This document shows positions 14,592-23,501 of a DNA stretch of 40,136 nucleotides, in pieces (position 1 is the first letter of the stretch; each line of letters begins with the position of its first letter). The notes beneath the pieces were generated by a model. That model did not search any database, was not told where the DNA came from, and saw only the letters and a list, made by a program, of their open reading frames with translations. This stretch comes from a virus: the IMG/VR virus record IMGVR_UViG_3300030090_001566, positions 1 through 40,136 of that record, one strand, 5' to 3'. Made by a program: the position numbers and the translations under genes.

Positions 14592-16409
14592 ATGCCAGAA
14601 TTGAAACGTGGTTTCGGTGCTGCTAAAATGAATAAGGATGCGGACGAAAGAACAATTCCTAATGGCGAGTACAGAGAAGCTTTAAACATACAAATAACTA
14701 CTTCTGATGAATCTGATGTTGGTACGTTACAAACTTTATTAGGTAACACTAAAATAGAGTTTAACACGTTAACAACGTTGCAGTTTTCTAATAGTGCTAA
14801 ATGTGTGGGTACTATAGCGGACGAGCAAAAAAATAGAATATTTTATTATGTAAAAGACGATGTCAATTTTACAGATTACATATTTGAATATAACTTACAA
14901 AGCAACCAAATTGTACCTTTGGTTGTTGATAAATATAGAGTAACTGTAAATACTAGCTCACTTACAACAGGCCAGTCAGGTACTGTTAGAACTTTTAAGA
15001 TATCAGACTTAGGTAGCACGACGGAAAACATAACAAATGTTAGGCCTGGTATGAAAATAATACAAGCTAGTTTTGATAACGGTAGTGTTATTGTGTCTTC
15101 AGCTAACAACATAAAAGTTGTAAACATGAAAAGAGTAGCTAACACATCTGAGTTTGAAGTTTTATTAGACGACTTTTCTGACAACGCTTCGTTTTTTAAC
15201 GCGGTAAGTAACATTTCGGGACAAATAATATTAGAAGCTCCGAAAGCCTTAAATTTACCTGATAGATTAATAACAAGTATCAACGTGTTAGACGATACTT
15301 TGTTTTGGACTGATGGTGAATCAGAGCCTAAGTATTTAGACGTTACTTGTATAAAGACAGATCCTAGTGGCACAATACATAGTAAATATATAGTCAAAGA
15401 CAAAGATGACAATATAATAACAGATGCACAGCCTAATAGCATAGACTTTAGAGAAAACCCAGACTACATAAAAGAAGAACATCTAACTGTTATTAAAAAA
15501 TCCCCTTTATATCCCCCAACTTTATTAATGAGTAATACATCTAGTTTTAGATTTGCGCCTGGTGGTTTGTCAGAGCTAAAATCTTCTATTAATGATGTTT
15601 TTGTAGATAACAACGATAACCCCTTAGAAATAGGTACTATTAAAAATATTGAGTTTCAATCTCCTACGCCTGATTACGAGGTAGGCGATGTTTTATTACT
15701 TAGAAGAGAACCTGATTTTGAAGGTAACGAAGATTTGAGTAATTTTGAAATACAAGCAGAGCTATTAGAATTTAATCCTTCCGCATCACCTAGTCCTACC
15801 GGTAAAATAAAAATAACATTTATTAAAGATATGCTTGGGCATGTCTTTGCTACTAACGAGGTTTTTAATACTATGTTAAAACAAGAAAAGCCTTTATATG
15901 AATTTAAATTTCCTAGATTTGCTTTTAGGTACAAATATCAAAACTCACAATATTCTCCAATATCACCATTTTCAGAACCAGCATTTATACCTGGTATTTT
16001 TAATTACAAACCAAAAGATGGTTTTAATATAGGCATGGTTAACAATTTAAGATCACTTTATGTTATGGACTTTGTTCCAGATTCAGATACTTTACCTAGA
16101 GATGTTGTGGCTGTAGATATTTTATATAAAGAATCAGATACAAATGTTATATACATTGTACAGACTATAGAGTATGAAGATGAAGAGTGGGACGCTAAAG
16201 GCTCAGATATAAATACAAAAGCTGGTAACTTTGCTAGAACAAAAGGAGCTTTGTTAATAACGTCAGAGATGTTAAAATCAGCCATTGAATCAAACCAAAT
16301 ACTAAGACCTTGGGACAACGTTCCTAGAACTGCTAAATCACAAGAACTTGTAGGTAATAGACTTGTATACGCTAACTATAAACAAAATTATAATTTAAGA
16401 GATATTTAA
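14592..16409 (+). CDS. Stabilization / tail tubular B-like protein, N-terminal part
   Basis: 605 residues. The opening block KMNKDADERTIPNGEYREAL (12-31), then NIQITTSDESDVGTLQTLLG, is a strong signature of the large podovirus nozzle/stabilization proteins (T7 gp12 position) in Bacteroidota and crAss-like phages. The rest is beta-rich, with blocks such as DRLITSINVLDDTLFWTDGE (about 226-245) and FKFPRFAFRYKYQNSQYSPI. It ends QELVGNRLVYANYKQNYNLR then DI. In the single-chain relatives I know, that block runs straight into the sequence that here starts the next ORF. I therefore read this as the N-terminal part of a gene split in two. Confidence 0.7.
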   Translation: MPELKRGFGAAKMNKDADERTIPNGEYREALNIQITTSDESDVGTLQTLLGNTKIEFNTLTTLQFSNSAKCVGTIADEQKNRIFYYVKDDVNFTDYIFEYNLQSNQIVPLVVDKYRVTVNTSSLTTGQSGTVRTFKISDLGSTTENITNVRPGMKIIQASFDNGSVIVSSANNIKVVNMKRVANTSEFEVLLDDFSDNASFFNAVSNISGQIILEAPKALNLPDRLITSINVLDDTLFWTDGESEPKYLDVTCIKTDPSGTIHSKYIVKDKDDNIITDAQPNSIDFRENPDYIKEEHLTVIKKSPLYPPTLLMSNTSSFRFAPGGLSELKSSINDVFVDNNDNPLEIGTIKNIEFQSPTPDYEVGDVLLLRREPDFEGNEDLSNFEIQAELLEFNPSASPSPTGKIKITFIKDMLGHVFATNEVFNTMLKQEKPLYEFKFPRFAFRYKYQNSQYSPISPFSEPAFIPGIFNYKPKDGFNIGMVNNLRSLYVMDFVPDSDTLPRDVVAVDILYKESDTNVIYIVQTIEYEDEEWDAKGSDINTKAGNFARTKGALLITSEMLKSAIESNQILRPWDNVPRTAKSQELVGNRLVYANYKQNYNLRDI

Positions 16410-16410
16410 T

Positions 16411-19400
16411 ATGGCAACATCATCAAGCTCAGGAAATAATACTTCTTTAAAAGTAAGTTTATCGGCTAACATAGAGTCTGCTGATAAAACTAATAATATA
16501 GGTGAAAAGTCTTTAAAGTCACAAAGAACATATCAAGTTGGCGTTGTGTTTAAAGATATTTATGGTAGAGAGACACCTGTGTTTACAGATAAAAAAGGTA
16601 CGTTTACCGTGCCAAAAGCTGTGTGTGATAAGAAAAGCTCTATAGTTACTAAGCTAGATAACAAAGTGCCAAACTGGGTTGATACTTATAAGTTTTTTGT
16701 TAAAGAAACTTCTAATGAATATTACAACGCTTGTATGGATAGATGGTATGATTCTGAAGATGATAATCTTTGGTTAAGTTTTCCATCTGCTGAAAGAAAC
16801 AAAATGCAAGAAGATGGTTATATAATACTAAAGAAACAAGCTGTTAGTCAAGATCCGGTAATTGAAGAGGCTAGATATAAAATAATAGATATACAAAATG
16901 AAGCACCTGATGATATTAAAACAGACTTTGAAGATTATGGTGTAGACACTGTTAGGGTTTTGCAAAACGGCGCTTTACCAGGTAGTAAAACTATAAAGTT
17001 TGATTTTAATAGTGGAGGTAACGACTGGAATTCATCTGTGTTTTTTGACGCACAAAAAATTAGTACAAATTTAGCAAATACTACTGGTATAACAGATACT
17101 GGTTTTATAGGTTGGCCATTAGACAATGTTGCTATAAAAATTTCTAATACAGCCGGTGTTACAACTGGGTATTTAGATGTAGCTAATATATATTTAGATG
17201 GCTCTAGTTTATTTGTAGAGCTTTCAAAGCCTCTTGCTGGTGCTACTGATGGTTCTAATAACGTAACCACTAATAGTGTTATAACTAGTATTATAACTAA
17301 TCCTGGTGCAACAAACACCGATGTTCAAGTAAGAATAGCTAGAAAAGTTGTTAAAAACAAAAAAGAATTTGATGGTAAGTTTTTTGTTAAAATAGCTAGA
17401 GACGCTGTTTTAGATAGAAAAGTTAGAGAAGTGGGTAATGTTACAGCTAGTTTTACTGTTAAAGAACAAATAGATATGTATTCGCTTACTACAACAAAAG
17501 TTAATAGTACTGAAACACACTGGGAAGACGTTGGAGAAAATTGGTTTATAGATGATGCTAGCAGAGCAAACGTAGGCACAGGTGGTGGAACTGGTATATA
17601 CGGACCTTACGATAGAGACAATGGTTTTGGTATCAGAGGAAATGATACTGCTCTTACTCCTAGATCTGGAGACTCACAGTCTAGTTTACAATGTACTATG
17701 GAGTTATCGTTAAATAGAATAAAAGACGGTACTGATGGTTATGACATAAGTAATAACACTCAAAACAATCAAGATTTTTTAAATAAAATATCACAACCAG
17801 GTACTTTGTTTAGATGGCAAGAAGATCCATACCAACATGTATATAGAGTTGTCTCATGTGGAGATAGTAGAAATTTAAACACTAATGAAGGTCCACCAGA
17901 TCATAGTTATAAAAAAGGTATATTAAATTATTCCTCTAAAAAATCAGATAGAAAAGCTAAGAAAAATAAAAGTATTAGACTTTATTTAACTTTTGTAACT
18001 ACAGGCTGGAGACTAGAATCAGCACAGTCTGGAAGCAATTATGGAGGTACTTATATATTTGACGAAAACGACGAGTCGCTAAGGCCTTTTAATTTTGACA
18101 ATCAATACCCTTCGCCTCTTACTCAAATCACCGTGACTTGGGATCCAACTAAAAAAGGGTTTGGACAGTACGCTGGCGCTACTTCACCGTCTGATACTAC
18201 TGGAACCATAAATCAAGATGGAACGTCTATACAAATGGATGATAATTTTCACAACACTATGCAGATATTAAATTTAGATGTTGGTGATCAAGAACCTGTT
18301 TTTACTACCGATCCTGCCGTGTGGGAAACAGAACCTAGAGAAGATGTAGGTTTAGATATATATTTTGAAGCTAGTCAAGCGTATCCCACTAAATTAACAG
18401 ATCAAACAAATGAGCTGTTCGCACCGTACGGATGTACAGTAACTTGTGTTGATGTAATAAATAATAAAACTTTCTTTTTACCAGAAGGAACACAACTATA
18501 TGACTGGGCACCAACAGGTAACGGTGGTAACACTTTGTTATTAACTGCCAAAGCGAATGAAGTTGGTATACTTGACAAAGCCGTTTCTACAACTAACCCG
18601 GGTTATTTAACTACTTTGACAACTGGCACTTATACTGTTAACGGCGTTGATATAGATATAACATCACCACCTAGTTCTAATATATTTGCAGATTTAAACA
18701 ACGATTTTCGAGGCTTAGAGTTAAGATTTACAAAACAAGATGGTAGTTACACTACAGCTAAAATAAAAGAGTTTTCTGTTTGGAGTAGTACTAATCAAAA
18801 TGCTATTCCTAATTTTATTACACCTAGTAATACAGATTTTATAAAGATTACTTTAAATAGAGATTTAACTAATAATAATATAAGACTACCTTATTTTAAT
18901 TGTTACTCGTTTGGTAATGGCGTAGAGTCTGATAGGATAAGAGATGATTTTAACCAAGTTAGAATAGGTAAAGGCGTTAAAGCTTCTACAGTACCACCAA
19001 TACCTTATCAAGAAGAAATTAAAACAAATGGCTTAATATATTCTGGTATATGGAACTCTAACAATAGTGTAAATAGATTAAATCAATTTATAGCAGCTGA
19101 AAAAATAACTAAAGATGTTTCACCTACTTATGGTAGTATACAAAAATTAAAAGCTAGAGACACTGATTTAGTTGCTTTCTGCGAAGATAAAATATTAAAG
19201 ATACAGGCGTATAAAGATGCTTTGTATAGTGCTGATGGTAAACCGCAACTAATAGCATCTAACAATGTGCTAGGTGATGTTAGTTCGTTTAAAGGAGAAT
19301 TTGGTATATCTAAAAATCCAGAGTCTTATGCCGAAGATGGTTACAGAATGTATTGTACAGACAAACAAAGAGGTGAAGTATTAAGAATATCAATGGATGG

Positions 19401-20241
19401 TATAACACCTATATCTAACTTAGGTATGGATGATTACTTTGGTGACAATTTAAAACTACAACAAGAACTAAGAGGTAGTTTTGACGATAGAAAAGATGAG
19501 TACAATTTAACTTTAATTACCACTAATAGATCTGCAACCACGGTTTCTTTTAGTGAAAAGGCAAAAGGCTGGACTAGTTTTAAATCTTTTATACCAGAAA
19601 CTGGTGTAAGTTTAAATAACGATTACTATACATTTAAAAACGCTGAGATATATAAACACCACACAAATCAAACACGAAACGAGTTTTATGGTGATACTTA
19701 TGAATCTTATTTAGATATAGTTTTTAATGAAATACCTGGGGTTGTTAAAAACTTTACTTATATGAATTATGAAGGAACTCAAGCTAAGACAATTCAAGAT
19801 ATTACAGACCAAGAGTACTATAACAATATAGCAAAAGACGGTTGGTATATAGAAAGTGGTTTTACTGATTCACAAGAATCTGGCTCTATGTACTTTAAAG
19901 ACAAAGAAGGTAAATGGTTTTCTTACATGAAGGGTAAATCTGTTAGCACTATAAGTGATTTAAATAGTAAAGAGTTTTCTTTTCAAGGTATAGGGATTTG
20001 TGATAATATAACTACAGACCCAGGGTCTACTACACCTACAACTACTATACCAACAACTACTACAACGACTACTACAACCACACCAGTAACAACAACTACT
20101 ACAGGTGTATCAACAACAGGTGTTATAACGGTAGGGCAAGGTTCTGGTGGAGGAACAAGTACTTCAGGAGGTTCAACTCCACCGCCACAACCGATAACTA
20201 CATTTACAATAACAGTACAAGATTTAGGAGATGAAGATTAA
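16411..20241 (+). CDS. Stabilization / tail protein, C-terminal part
   Basis: 1276 residues, beginning 1 nt after the previous stop in the +1 frame with its own ATG. After a Ser-rich start (MATSSSSGNNTSLK), residues about 34-57 (KSLKSQRTYQVGVVFKDIYG, then RETP) form a block that in relatives continues the previous protein's domain. The long beta-rich body contains ELRGSFDDRKDEYNLTLITT and KGWTSFKSF, typical of the end of nozzle proteins. The C-terminus has a Thr-rich linker (about 1207-1231) and a Gly/Ser/Pro stretch before a short strand (TTFTITVQDLGDED). It likely forms the distal tail nozzle, with a fibre-like extension. Confidence 0.7.
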   Translation: MATSSSSGNNTSLKVSLSANIESADKTNNIGEKSLKSQRTYQVGVVFKDIYGRETPVFTDKKGTFTVPKAVCDKKSSIVTKLDNKVPNWVDTYKFFVKETSNEYYNACMDRWYDSEDDNLWLSFPSAERNKMQEDGYIILKKQAVSQDPVIEEARYKIIDIQNEAPDDIKTDFEDYGVDTVRVLQNGALPGSKTIKFDFNSGGNDWNSSVFFDAQKISTNLANTTGITDTGFIGWPLDNVAIKISNTAGVTTGYLDVANIYLDGSSLFVELSKPLAGATDGSNNVTTNSVITSIITNPGATNTDVQVRIARKVVKNKKEFDGKFFVKIARDAVLDRKVREVGNVTASFTVKEQIDMYSLTTTKVNSTETHWEDVGENWFIDDASRANVGTGGGTGIYGPYDRDNGFGIRGNDTALTPRSGDSQSSLQCTMELSLNRIKDGTDGYDISNNTQNNQDFLNKISQPGTLFRWQEDPYQHVYRVVSCGDSRNLNTNEGPPDHSYKKGILNYSSKKSDRKAKKNKSIRLYLTFVTTGWRLESAQSGSNYGGTYIFDENDESLRPFNFDNQYPSPLTQITVTWDPTKKGFGQYAGATSPSDTTGTINQDGTSIQMDDNFHNTMQILNLDVGDQEPVFTTDPAVWETEPREDVGLDIYFEASQAYPTKLTDQTNELFAPYGCTVTCVDVINNKTFFLPEGTQLYDWAPTGNGGNTLLLTAKANEVGILDKAVSTTNPGYLTTLTTGTYTVNGVDIDITSPPSSNIFADLNNDFRGLELRFTKQDGSYTTAKIKEFSVWSSTNQNAIPNFITPSNTDFIKITLNRDLTNNNIRLPYFNCYSFGNGVESDRIRDDFNQVRIGKGVKASTVPPIPYQEEIKTNGLIYSGIWNSNNSVNRLNQFIAAEKITKDVSPTYGSIQKLKARDTDLVAFCEDKILKIQAYKDALYSADGKPQLIASNNVLGDVSSFKGEFGISKNPESYAEDGYRMYCTDKQRGEVLRISMDGITPISNLGMDDYFGDNLKLQQELRGSFDDRKDEYNLTLITTNRSATTVSFSEKAKGWTSFKSFIPETGVSLNNDYYTFKNAEIYKHHTNQTRNEFYGDTYESYLDIVFNEIPGVVKNFTYMNYEGTQAKTIQDITDQEYYNNIAKDGWYIESGFTDSQESGSMYFKDKEGKWFSYMKGKSVSTISDLNSKEFSFQGIGICDNITTDPGSTTPTTTIPTTTTTTTTTTPVTTTTTGVSTTGVITVGQGSGGGTSTSGGSTPPPQPITTFTITVQDLGDED
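20029..20103 (+). repeat. ACT/ACA trinucleotide repeat coding a poly-Thr linker
   Basis: A run of ACT, ACA, ACG and ACC codons with a few interruptions encodes a Thr tract of about 25 residues (TTPTTTIPTTTTTTTTTTPV and on) near the end of the tail protein. Mixed synonymous codons suggest selection for Thr rather than pure replication slippage. Length changes would stay in frame. Confidence 0.85.
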
Positions 20242-20252
20242 TATAATTTGAT

Positions 20253-20783
20253 ATGAATAAATATACAGTAAACACAATAACAACAATAGATATACCTCAA
20301 GACTTTGGTCTTTTAGATAATGCATCGTTTTTTCCACCTACAAGTAATAATTTTTTAACTATCACGCCAAAACCAGGTGAAGATATAGCTGCTAAGTTTT
20401 TTAGACTTGGAGCTGCCAGCTTGCCTATGAACCTAAGTTTACAAGGCGCCACTGATAGTCAAACAGAATTTCCTTCTAAGTTTGAATGGAAGGTTGATCC
20501 AAATGTAATGGGATTAGTACCTTTGTACAAAATTGTTTTACAAGACTCTGAAAATCCAACTAACGATCCTAACTTTACAGGTGGTGGTACTAATCAGGTT
20601 TACGTATGGATTTATTTTGGTATACCAGGAACCCCTCCTCAACCTATTACGGCATCTACTAATTTGACTTATAATTTAGATATTGATTTTGATGATGACG
20701 CTTTGACTTTAAGTGATGTTTTACCTCGGGGCGCTGTAGGGTCTAACACTTCTGTAGGTACTATTAACACCATAACTATATAA
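20253..20783 (+). CDS. Small tail/appendage protein, hypothetical
   Basis: 176 residues, beta-rich by composition, acidic, no signal peptide or membrane segment. Recognisable strands include KFFRLGAASLPMNLSLQG and NQVYVWIYFGIPGTPPQPI. The ending DIDFDDDALTLSDVLPRG is acidic. It begins 11 nt after the tail nozzle gene and is 1 nt from the next gene. I do not recognise a family; the setting between nozzle and ejection proteins suggests a small tail or appendage protein. Confidence 0.65.
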   Translation: MNKYTVNTITTIDIPQDFGLLDNASFFPPTSNNFLTITPKPGEDIAAKFFRLGAASLPMNLSLQGATDSQTEFPSKFEWKVDPNVMGLVPLYKIVLQDSENPTNDPNFTGGGTNQVYVWIYFGIPGTPPQPITASTNLTYNLDIDFDDDALTLSDVLPRGAVGSNTSVGTINTITI

Positions 20784-20784
20784 C

Positions 20785-22035
20785 ATGGCTACAACTAAAA
20801 CTATATCAAGAGACGGAGAAACTAGGGCTATAAAAATAACAGGTAAAGCTGGTTCTACTTTTGAATTTTATATAAAACAAAGTTCTAATTATTACAACTT
20901 TAATAGCGAAACTTTTACGTCTTCTATTTTTATACTTAAAAAACAAGAAATACCTGCCGATGGTAAATACGTTAAAAACGTTGTTATACCAGCTGTTACA
21001 AGTAACACTAAATATGATTTTTTTATAACACCTACGGGTAATTCTAAATTAAATATAAATACTACAGACGATTTAAAAGTAGGTACGCTATATCAAAAAG
21101 GTGCCGCTACATTAACAGTTACAACAACTGATGATACAACTCTTAGTATAGCTAGTGGCTTAACAGGTGGTACGGCTACAGAGGTCGGTGCGACAGTTAA
21201 TCAAACAGGTGCCATAACAGAAGCTAGCGGTAATTTAGTTTATATACACGAAATACCAACATGGAACCCTAGAACAGGTGGTGCGTGGACTAACTCTAGA
21301 AAATTAGAAAAACAAGTGGCGCACGGAGCAAAGACTATATATGCTTTAAGAGATACTAGTGGCTTAGTAACGGGGTTAACAGTTACAGGGCCAAATATAG
21401 TAGACGAAATAACAGTTTCAGCAATTAGTGGAAACAATATAACTTTGTCTTCAGCTACACGGTTAGACCCAGGTGATGTATTAACATTTACACCTAGTCA
21501 GTGGGAGTTCTCCGCTATAAGCTCTAAAGTAGTTTCAACACACTCTGGAACAACTTCTGTTACTTTCACACAAGACGTTACGATTGCAAAGGTAGGTATA
21601 GATAATTTAACAGTAGAGCTTGATGTAGACGAATTTATTAGTATAAAGCCAAACGCGTTTCCAGTGAATGTTAGATGCCCAGTTGGTACGACCATTGAAA
21701 TAGATTGCGCTGCAGAGTGTACTAATTTTTTAGGTACATTAGGTGATTTAGACGCTAATTTATCTAGTAAGACATTTAAAGTTCACTCTATTCCAGTAGC
21801 AGATAGTTCTAGCGCCGCTATAAGAACTGGTGATACAAATATAGTAGGATCATTACCAAATGTTGGTGCAGATGAAGCGTTTGGTAGTGCTGGTGTTTCT
21901 ACAGTAGAGTATACGCCTCACGCAAGTATGATACCTGGTGATACAGATGTTTTTTATTACAAAACAGTAGATGCTCAGTCATCACCACAAACAAGTTCAT
22001 TAACACAAGGCAAAGTAACCGTAACAATAGCATAA
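20785..22035 (+). CDS. Beta-rich tail/appendage protein
   Basis: 416 residues, very rich in Thr, Ser, Val and Ile, all-beta by appearance. The body has repeated short strands (TTTDDTTLSIASGLTGGTA; VSAISGNNITLSSATRLDPG). The C-terminal third holds a likely Ig- or cadherin-like domain (STVEYTPHASMIPGDTDVFY, then YKTVDAQSSPQTS, ending GKVTVTIA). It contains CPVGTTIEIDCAAEC, with three Cys close together. It probably forms a tail spike, fibre or surface appendage that could meet the host. It has no enzymatic motif. The next gene starts 1 nt later. Domain call by pattern. Confidence 0.65.
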   Translation: MATTKTISRDGETRAIKITGKAGSTFEFYIKQSSNYYNFNSETFTSSIFILKKQEIPADGKYVKNVVIPAVTSNTKYDFFITPTGNSKLNINTTDDLKVGTLYQKGAATLTVTTTDDTTLSIASGLTGGTATEVGATVNQTGAITEASGNLVYIHEIPTWNPRTGGAWTNSRKLEKQVAHGAKTIYALRDTSGLVTGLTVTGPNIVDEITVSAISGNNITLSSATRLDPGDVLTFTPSQWEFSAISSKVVSTHSGTTSVTFTQDVTIAKVGIDNLTVELDVDEFISIKPNAFPVNVRCPVGTTIEIDCAAECTNFLGTLGDLDANLSSKTFKVHSIPVADSSSAAIRTGDTNIVGSLPNVGADEAFGSAGVSTVEYTPHASMIPGDTDVFYYKTVDAQSSPQTSSLTQGKVTVTIA

Positions 22036-22036
22036 T

Positions 22037-22384
22037 ATGGCATTAACTACATTAACATTTCCTAACGATATAAACGTTTCAGTACAAATAGGTGATATAA
22101 TTTATTACGCGCCCGCTAGTACCGTAAATAATCACGATGAATTAACAGGCAGTATAATAGAGCTGGGCCCTGTAACTAGTATTAGTAGTAATAATATAGA
22201 AGTTACACATGACGTAAGTATAACTCCACCTAGTTCAAGTGATTTTATTATGTTTGCTAAAGACAGATCTGCTAACATGTCTAGTCTTTTAGGCTACTTC
22301 GCAGAGTTTAGAATTAAAAACGACTCAACAAAAAAGTCAGAAATGTATAGTTTGTCCGTGGACGTCACGGAGAGTAGTAAATAA
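22037..22384 (+). CDS. Small tail-associated protein
   Basis: 115 residues. An N-terminal beta region (VQIGDIIYYAPASTV) is followed by DFIMFAKDRSANMSSLLGYF, then AEFRIKNDSTKKSEMYSL. The latter C-terminal pattern resembles small proteins frequent in marine phage late regions, usually called structural. No signal peptide or membrane segment. It ends the tail/appendage subcluster; a 43-nt gap follows with only A/T-rich sequence and no hairpin. Role inferred from position. Confidence 0.65.
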   Translation: MALTTLTFPNDINVSVQIGDIIYYAPASTVNNHDELTGSIIELGPVTSISSNNIEVTHDVSITPPSSSDFIMFAKDRSANMSSLLGYFAEFRIKNDSTKKSEMYSLSVDVTESSK

Positions 22385-22427
22385 TTTTAAAAAAGTGTAA
22401 CTATATAGGTGAAATTTAATCTAATCT

Positions 22428-22874
22428 ATGGAGTTAAAAACAAAAGAGCATATAGAAGAACTACAAAAGTTTTTAATATCTATTGCTGATAATGAAAATA
22501 TAATAGCAGACGGCGGTAATATAGTTTATCGTGACAAGTTTAAGTACAAACATACTTTTGCAGATGGCATTTACGTTAGAGAAATGACTATTGAAAAAGA
22601 CGAAATAATAATTGGAGCCATACATAAACACTTGCATGTGTGGTTTTTGTTATCTGGAAATATAACTGTTTTAACAGAGGGTAAATTAAAAGAATACCAG
22701 GCACCATGTACTGTCTTATCTGAACCAGGAGTTAAAAGAGTTATATATGGAAATGAAGAATCTGTGTTTGTTAATGTGCATAAAAACCCAACTAACACAC
22801 AAGATATTAAAGAACTAGAAGAACAAATAGTAGCTTTAAATTACAATGAATATGAAGAATACATTAAAAAATAA
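22428..22874 (+). CDS. Cupin-like protein
   Basis: 148 residues. The central part follows a cupin pattern: IIGAIHKHLHVWFLLSGNIT (about 61-80), with H66, H68 and H70 on one strand as candidate metal ligands, then EYQAPCTVLSEPGVKRVIYG (89-108) and VFVNVHKNP with H118. The tail (about 123-148) is an acidic helix with a Tyr-rich end (NYNEYEEYIKK). Cupins are small beta-barrels that bind metals and may be enzymes or structural parts. I recall similar proteins in marine phages without a proven role. The lack of Glu in the first motif leaves metal binding unproven. Confidence 0.6.
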   Translation: MELKTKEHIEELQKFLISIADNENIIADGGNIVYRDKFKYKHTFADGIYVREMTIEKDEIIIGAIHKHLHVWFLLSGNITVLTEGKLKEYQAPCTVLSEPGVKRVIYGNEESVFVNVHKNPTNTQDIKELEEQIVALNYNEYEEYIKK

Positions 22875-22880
22875 TACATT

Positions 22881-23498
22881 ATGAGTTTTACAGTGGTAGC
22901 GATAGCAGGAGCAACATTAGGTGCGGCTAAAATGATAAAAGGTGGTATGGACAAGTCTAAGGCTAGAAAAAGACAGAACGCTGCTAAAGAGCAACTAGAA
23001 GCACAGATGGATGACTACATGAATCAAGAGGTTAAAAATCCTTATGAAGGATTAGAAAATATGTCTGAAGACCTTACTGTTGATACAAAAGCAGCTGAGT
23101 TTGCAGCGCAAAAATCTGAACAAGCTAGAGCAGATACAATGGGTAGTTTAGCAGCTTCCGCAGGTTCTAGTGGTATAGCAGCTTTAGCACAGTCTATGGC
23201 TAACCAAGCTACACAAGAAGCACAAGCAGCGTCACAATCTATAGCTGGTCAAGAACAAGCTAACCAAGCAGCAGAAAGAGCTGAGGCTGGTAATATACAA
23301 GAAAAAATGAGACAAGGTGAAATAATGGTTCAAAATATTAAAGACCAAAAAATAGGCACTAGAATGGGTATGACACAACAAGAAATGTTAGCTGAAGGGC
23401 AAAACGTATCTGATGCAGATGCTTTAATGTCTAGCGGTATGAGTGACATAGGTGCTGCTGTTGGTGGTATGGACTTTGAAAAAATAAAAAAGGGATAA
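22881..23498 (+). CDS. Internal virion protein, T7 gp14-like position
   Basis: 205 residues, close to the 196 of T7 gp14. A short hydrophobic N-terminus (VVAIAGATLGAAKMIKGG) precedes a long Ala/Gln-rich helical region (about 75-130: MGSLAASAGSSGIAALAQSM, then ANQATQEAQAASQSIAGQ). This low-complexity helix, position and size match the smallest ejection proteins of podoviruses. These form a channel through the outer membrane during DNA entry. It is followed 3 nt later by the next ejection gene. Assignment by order, size and composition. Confidence 0.6.
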   Translation: MSFTVVAIAGATLGAAKMIKGGMDKSKARKRQNAAKEQLEAQMDDYMNQEVKNPYEGLENMSEDLTVDTKAAEFAAQKSEQARADTMGSLAASAGSSGIAALAQSMANQATQEAQAASQSIAGQEQANQAAERAEAGNIQEKMRQGEIMVQNIKDQKIGTRMGMTQQEMLAEGQNVSDADALMSSGMSDIGAAVGGMDFEKIKKG

Positions 23499-23501
23499 AA
23501 A

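Noticed and set aside
14876-15442. Reverse-strand ORF of 188 residues
   Set aside because: It lies entirely antisense to the stabilization gene, has no plausible domain and no own leader.
20242-20252. tataatttg before the gene at 20253 as a Bacteroidota TAnnTTTG promoter box
   Set aside because: The spacing inside the box is wrong by one base and it is only about 4 nt from the start codon.
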